NCBI GenBank assembly: GCA_025370055.1
Contig: CP073041.1
Location: 7,224,272-7,288,271, forward strand
Source: Woronichinia naegeliana WA131
GTDB taxonomy: Bacteria; Cyanobacteriota; Cyanobacteriia; Cyanobacteriales; Microcystaceae
Direction: 5' to 3'
Length of the DNA stretch: 64,000 nucleotides
Below are positions 59,750-64,000 of this stretch, piece by piece. Every line of letters starts with the position of its first letter. The first letter of the stretch is position 1. Position numbers and translations under genes: made by a program. A model generated the notes under the pieces. The model was not told the DNA's origin. It did not search any database and saw only the letters and a program-made list of their open reading frames with translations.

Positions 59750-60274
59750 CTGACTTTTCCCGTTAAGTCCAAAATCCAGCAATGCAAACTTCTAGAGGCT
59801 TTATCTGGCAAGGGTTTGAGTAATGATTCTCTTGACAGGAAAAAAATATTCTGAAGCCATCATCCCGCTTATCGTTCAAATTTCAAAAACAAAGGATGAA
59901 GGGAGTATGAGACTGTAAAATGGAGAAAATCTTAAAGGGCAGGTCAAAAAATGTTGGAATGGTGGACAAAAAACTTTGCCAGTTGTGAATTGGGAGACGA
60001 GAGGCTAAACAATCGTGCCTTCTCGATTGGGAAAAAGTTAAGTGAGGGGTTTGGAAAAGCCTTATCAGAAGTGTTTAAGGGAGGAAACGAGTTAAAGAGG
60101 GCCTATGAATTTTTGGGAATCCGAAAACAGACTTTGTCAAGATAATAGAGCCGCACTGTGAAATGACAACTGCCGCCGTAGAAGAATATAAGATAATGCT
60201 ATCAGTCGGAGATACGACCTTCTTAGATTATCGCAATATCAAGGAAAAAAGGGAAGGGTATGGGCCGACTGGAA
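59750..60274 (+). mobile_element. IS4-family element, left part, copy 2
   Basis: Near-identical to 7693-8217 of the IS4 copy in the PKS gene, with the same CTGACTTTTCCCG end. It contains the short N-terminal frame 59951-60145 with the same T5 shift. It is cut at 60274 by an ISKra4-type element whose 8-bp target is probably GACTGGAA. The rest of this copy lies beyond the window. Confidence 0.88.
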
Positions 60275-60436
60275 GGGTGCGACCTTTAGTTGATAAAAGC
60301 TGTTGTAATCAGGGTTCTACAGGGAACCCATATTGATCAAGTTTTGCCCAAAATTGACTCCATCGTTCCTTGGTCAATACCAAAGCTCGTAGGCTCAAAA
60401 TAATTCCTGCTCCTTTTTCCTTCCATCGCATCCCTG

Positions 60437-61712
60437 GGTACTGGTATCGTGTGATCAAAGCTAGAAAAAGTTATGGTGTAAGAGTTTGAGAAAATAGAAA
60501 ATAACTTACGACTGGACATATTCCCGTTTTTGTTATACTATTATTATTGTCATTATATTAAAGAAAGGGAAAACGGAAAGCAATGTCAACATTGAATAAA
60601 AGCTCAATTGACCTCCTAAGTGATATTGGCTTACCTCAAGAGAAAGAGGAAGCCTTATTTCAGAAAAACTGCCCTCATTGCTATAGTGAAAAAGTAAAAA
60701 TACATTCTCATTACCAAACGAAAGGTAACGGGGAACGTAAAATGTTCATCTGTCAAGAATGTGGTTCTTGTTTTGCTGAGACTTATGGTAGCGTAATCGC
60801 TGGCTTAGAAACCCCATTAAGTGAAATTGTAAAAGTATTAAAAGCCAGAATGGAAGGAATAGGATTAAATGCAGCAGCCCGAGTATTCGGCTACGCAAAA
60901 ACAACAATATTGAATTGGGAAAAGAAATTATCAGGATTACAAGAGACATTATTTTTATACGCCTTAGTGAATGAATTTGTTAAATTAGTAATAGAAGGGG
61001 ATGAACTATACACAAAAGTTGGAAAAAATAAAGAAGCAAGTGCCTCTGAGGGGTGGACAATCGTGCTCATGGACAGGGCTAGCCGCTTTATTTGGCATTT
61101 AAAATGTGGTAAAAAAGAGCAGAAATTATTTCTAGAAGCAATGATGACGGTAGCGGAATTATTTGAAAGGAGTGCAGAATCTCTCCAGTTATTTACAGAT
61201 GGAGAAAAGCGATATAGTCAACTGCTATTTAATATTTGTCACGAAGTATTAAGGACTGGGAAGCGAGGTCGTCCCACCAAAGTATTACCGAAGGGTATGG
61301 TGGTAAGATTAAAAAATAAGAGTAGTAAACGTCGAGATTCTGAGGGTAAACTAGAGAAAGTAGAAACTCCGAAAACTGAACATCCTGAGACAACAGAAAA
61401 ACCAGAAGACAAGGATGTTCATGCCAACCACGTTGAGGCATTTAATAGTTCTCTACGACGCTATTTAGCCGCCTTTCGTCGTCGAACAAATACTTATGCT
61501 AAATCTGTTGTGGGATTACAGCGAGTGCTAGATATTTTCTGGATGGTTCATAACTTTGTTCGCAGCCATTTTACGACGAAAAAAGTTCCTGCGGTAGCTC
61601 TCGGTATAATTCAAAAAGGGTTAACTTGGGAGGACTTACTCCAAATTCGCCTGATTTGTTGAACCTCTTGTATTGCAACGTTTATAGCTTCTAGCTAGAC
61701 GATACCAGTGCC
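60437..61712 (+). mobile_element. IS1/IS1595-like insertion sequence
   Basis: A 1276-bp element with ends GGTACTGGTATCGT and GGCACTGGTATCGT (complement) and an 8-bp target duplication CATCCCTG (60429-60436 and 61713-61720). It carries one intact transposase. Confidence 0.85.
60583..61662 (+). CDS. IS1/IS1595-like transposase
   Basis: A 359-residue protein with an N-terminal zinc ribbon (CPHCYSEKVKIHSH, FICQECGSC), a helix-turn-helix (NAAARVFGYAKTTILNWEK), and a DDE-type core: VIEGDELYTKVGKN, LFTDGEKRYSQL and NHVEAFNSSLRRYLAAFRRR with Glu or Asn at the last position. The exact family (IS1 or IS1595/ISXO2) could not be settled by eye. It looks complete. Confidence 0.82.
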   Translation: MSTLNKSSIDLLSDIGLPQEKEEALFQKNCPHCYSEKVKIHSHYQTKGNGERKMFICQECGSCFAETYGSVIAGLETPLSEIVKVLKARMEGIGLNAAARVFGYAKTTILNWEKKLSGLQETLFLYALVNEFVKLVIEGDELYTKVGKNKEASASEGWTIVLMDRASRFIWHLKCGKKEQKLFLEAMMTVAELFERSAESLQLFTDGEKRYSQLLFNICHEVLRTGKRGRPTKVLPKGMVVRLKNKSSKRRDSEGKLEKVETPKTEHPETTEKPEDKDVHANHVEAFNSSLRRYLAAFRRRTNTYAKSVVGLQRVLDIFWMVHNFVRSHFTTKKVPAVALGIIQKGLTWEDLLQIRLIC

Positions 61713-62221
61713 CATCCCTGAACAACATAATCGTTGTTTGACCAACGTCTTACAAGCTGCTTCCGTAACACCTGAACCAATCGGATACTTTTTCTCTAAG
61801 TATTCAGCATAATCCATTTGATGCTGATGATTCTCGTAATAAGTAATCGCCGCTTGTAGTTTCTCGGTAAGATTCTTAGAATGACTTTTTTCTTCTTTGA
61901 CTTCTTTCATCAGATTTAGCAGTTCTCCTGCTTTTCCTTTTTCATGCTTGAGTTCTCGACAATTTTCAGTCAACCATTCTTTTTGTTTTGACACTGTATT
62001 CGGATGCAACGCTTCTGCCAAGGCACCTAAGTAACCAGAGGCATGATAGAAATCTAATATCTGTTCTTCCGTTTGCTTTTCTAAAAACTTCCAATTTGAT
62101 TCTGCCCCGTCTGCTATCCCGACCAATGTTGCCTCTGGATAACGGTTTTTCGCTCGCTCAATTTCTCTTTCTAATCTTTCTAGAAAACTCTTTTTTCCAT
62201 ACTCTGGTGCCGCACCTAGAT

Positions 62222-63911
62222 AGGGCTTGCTGAAAAAGTCAAAAAACGAAAGAAATGTGGGTTAGGGAAGTATGGACTGAAAAAGCATAGATAACTTATC
62301 CTTATGGAAACAAATCAAAATACAGATTTTGTTTAATCTATTGTTCCTTTCTGTCTAAAAAGGTCAACACAAATCACTCCTCACAAAAGAGAGGAAAATT
62401 AACACCATTTTTCACAAGAAAAACGACTCTACAACTTTTTACTTTTTGTCTTCTGAAGTAGAGTAGAAAGATTCATTACCAAAAAGTTCATCGCAATTAC
62501 CGTTTCCGAGGTCTCAGGTAGTTTGGCCATCACTCGACCAAGACTAAATTTCCTCTTTCCCTGTCCGAATTTACCCTCAATGGCATTACGCACTCTTTCA
62601 TCTGAGCGTGCCTCTTTCTTTTTTTCTTTGCTCACCTCTTTCGGCGGTCTTCCCAATCGGGGACCACTCATTCTTATATCCCTTTCTTTACAATAAGCTC
62701 GATTCGCTTTTGTTCGATAGATTTTATCCACATGAACCGATTCCGGATAACATCCTGTTTCCCTTTTATATTCTTCTATTCGCGCTTGTAAATCTCCCGA
62801 TTCGTTGTAATTATCCCAACTTAATTTGTCTAAGAAGACAAAGCCATTCACATTACTTGCCGATATTTTAGCTCCAAACTCTACTGCTTTTCCCGCTTTT
62901 CCACGCACTATTGGACGCACGTGAGGTTGGCTTACACTCACAATTCTGTTTTCTACTTTATTTGTCTTTTTTTCATACATTTCTAACTGTTGCTCATACA
63001 CTTTTCCTATCGTTACAAGCTCTTCTTGCTCTTTTTTCGTTAGTTTTTCTAACTTTGCTCCCTCTTCTATCATTTTTTCTATATCAGACAAGTTTCTTTT
63101 TATATATCCTAGTTGTTTTTTTGTTCCTTTTCTTCTTTCTTTTTTTGACACACGACGTTTTTTTGCTATGGCTAAGTACTCTTTTCTTGCCACTTCCCTA
63201 TAAGTCCTCGGCTTTTCTTTCCTTTTCTCTTTTATTTCTTCATACAGCTTATCTATTATTTTTTCTGTTTTTTCTCTGGCATCATTCAATATTCCTATAT
63301 CCGTTGGATATTTTATATCTGCTGGTGTACAAGTCGCATCTAACAATAACTTTCCTTCATTTTCTTTTTTTTCTGACGCTACACCCGTCGCTTTTTTTTC
63401 TATTTCTTTATTAATTTTATTTATTAATTCCATTCCTATTTTTTTACGAAAATGAACCATCATTGACGCATTAAATGCTTCTTTGCTACTATAGCTTTCC
63501 ATTCCTATAAAGTACTGTAAATAAGGGTTCTCTTTTATTTGTTCTACTGTTTCTCTGTCACTTTTTCCTGAAATTTCTTTGATAATTAATGCTCCTAATG
63601 CCATTCTAAATGATTTGGCTGGGGCTCCTTTTTTTTCTGTGAAGTTTTTTGCATATTCTTCCTCATATTCTTCCCAGGGAATCATTTTTGACATTTCTAT
63701 CCAACGATTTTCTTCGTCTAACTGCCCGCCGAACAGATTTTTCAAGTTTTCTGGTGTTTCAATTGAGTACTGTTGCTTTCGGTACATCTGCTTTCTCTCT
63801 TCTTAATGCAATGGTTTTGAGGCATTCTACCCTATTTTCGTGCATTCTAGCGGTTCTTAATTCGCCTACTATTTTTCTCCGTAAAGGTTTCAGCTTTTTT
63901 CAGCAAGCCCT
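62222..63911 (-). mobile_element. Intact IS5-type (IS1182-like) element
   Basis: 1690 bp, ends AGGGCTTGCTGAAAAAGTC and AGGGCTTGCTGAAAAAAGC (complement), with target duplication AGAT (62218-62221 and 63912-63915). It is the best copy of three in the window and the likely source of the transposase for the 212-bp MITEs, which have the same ends. Confidence 0.92.
62429..63787 (-). CDS. IS5-type transposase, intact copy
   Basis: A 452-residue transposase: N-terminal DUF772-like part (SFRMALGALIIKEISG, SMMVHFRKKIG), first Asp in LLLDATCTPADIKYPTD, a lysine-rich insert, then VHVDKIYRTKANRAYC (second Asp) and SDERVRNAIEGKFGQGKRKF (Glu in EGKFGQ). No stop or shift. It is called IS5-like by fold and 4-bp target duplication; the IS1182 group is also possible. 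Confidence 0.9.
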   Translation of the reverse strand: MYRKQQYSIETPENLKNLFGGQLDEENRWIEMSKMIPWEEYEEEYAKNFTEKKGAPAKSFRMALGALIIKEISGKSDRETVEQIKENPYLQYFIGMESYSSKEAFNASMMVHFRKKIGMELINKINKEIEKKATGVASEKKENEGKLLLDATCTPADIKYPTDIGILNDAREKTEKIIDKLYEEIKEKRKEKPRTYREVARKEYLAIAKKRRVSKKERRKGTKKQLGYIKRNLSDIEKMIEEGAKLEKLTKKEQEELVTIGKVYEQQLEMYEKKTNKVENRIVSVSQPHVRPIVRGKAGKAVEFGAKISASNVNGFVFLDKLSWDNYNESGDLQARIEEYKRETGCYPESVHVDKIYRTKANRAYCKERDIRMSGPRLGRPPKEVSKEKKKEARSDERVRNAIEGKFGQGKRKFSLGRVMAKLPETSETVIAMNFLVMNLSTLLQKTKSKKL

Positions 63912-64000
63912 AGATAGATTGTATGTTGACGTTCGCCTTCACTATCGTATAGGGAAACGGTTCCCACCATTGCTTCACGGTAGCCATCCTCACACATCAG

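Larger units (their letters stand above)
60275..64000 (-). mobile_element. ISKra4-type element, copy 2, interrupted twice (partial)
   Basis: Same family as 9582-10971, in reverse. Its own sequence is 60275-60436, 61713-62221 and 63912-64000. It is interrupted by an IS1/IS1595-like element (duplication CATCCCTG) and an intact IS5-type element (duplication AGAT). Transposase pieces on the minus strand (ending near 60309) are nearly identical to copy 1, for example YAEYLEKKYPIG against YAEYIEKKYPIG. It runs off the window. Confidence 0.85.

Noticed and set aside
1-64000. tRNA and rRNA genes
   Set aside because: No convincing T-loop/acceptor pattern or rRNA motif was seen on either strand; a tRNAscan run would settle it.

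Overview
The window is cyanobacterial. It carries paired NblA phycobilisome-degradation genes, a Ycf20 homologue, phylloquinone genes (menA, menF), a DnaB with an intein at the site of the Synechocystis Ssp DnaB intein, an ARTO-type terminal oxidase, and many GCGATCGC (HIP1-like) octamers. The very heavy insertion-sequence (IS) load suggests a bloom-forming colonial chroococcalean of the Microcystis/Woronichinia kind. That placement is inference; the sequence does not name a genus.

Layout. (1) 1-15.6 kb: a PUFA-synthase/heterocyst-glycolipid-like type I PKS on the + strand: PfaD-like enoyl reductase-KS-AT-ACP (5' end outside the window), KR-dehydratase, and KS-AT-dehydratase. The middle gene is broken by three separate ISs (IS630, IS4, ISKra4 type). 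Removing each IS with one copy of its target duplication restores an uninterrupted 819-codon frame. (2) 15.6-19.6 kb, opposite strand: a large membrane protein fusing a degenerate M50-protease-like membrane domain to an HlyD-type adaptor, and a glycosyltransferase; with the PKS these look like a lipid synthesis/glycosylation/export locus. (3) 19.6-38.9 kb: housekeeping genes: DUF3611, Ycf20, SWIM zinc finger, Dps, peroxiredoxin-glutaredoxin, DnaB with two inteins, two nblA genes, an RRM protein, rpiA, an atypical response regulator, a monothiol glutaredoxin with BolA, a LpxB-like protein, menA and menF. (4) 38.9-46 kb: a cobalamin riboswitch in front of hupE, then an operon of two DUF2231 membrane proteins, a CuA-less oxidase (ctaC-ctaD-ctaE) and a GMC oxidoreductase. 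(5) 46-64 kb: an IS graveyard of two nests. Nest A (45,984-54,237) is an IS5-type element holding another IS and an ISAs1 element, which itself holds two MITEs, an ISKra4-like element and an IS66 element. Nest B starts in a dctP pseudogene: IS1 contains IS1634 (which contains ISL3) and an IS5-type element, which contains IS4, which contains ISKra4, which contains an IS1/IS1595-like element and an intact IS5-type copy. The window ends inside this nest.

No rRNA, tRNA or CRISPR array was recognised. The strongest observations are the precise reconstruction of the thrice-interrupted PKS gene, the two-intein DnaB, the pseudo-protease/HlyD fusion beside the PKS, the CuA-less oxidase operon with DUF2231 and GMC partners, a pair of inverted 212-bp MITEs whose flanks show that the DNA between them has flipped, and an IS66 element flanked by a 42-bp target duplication.
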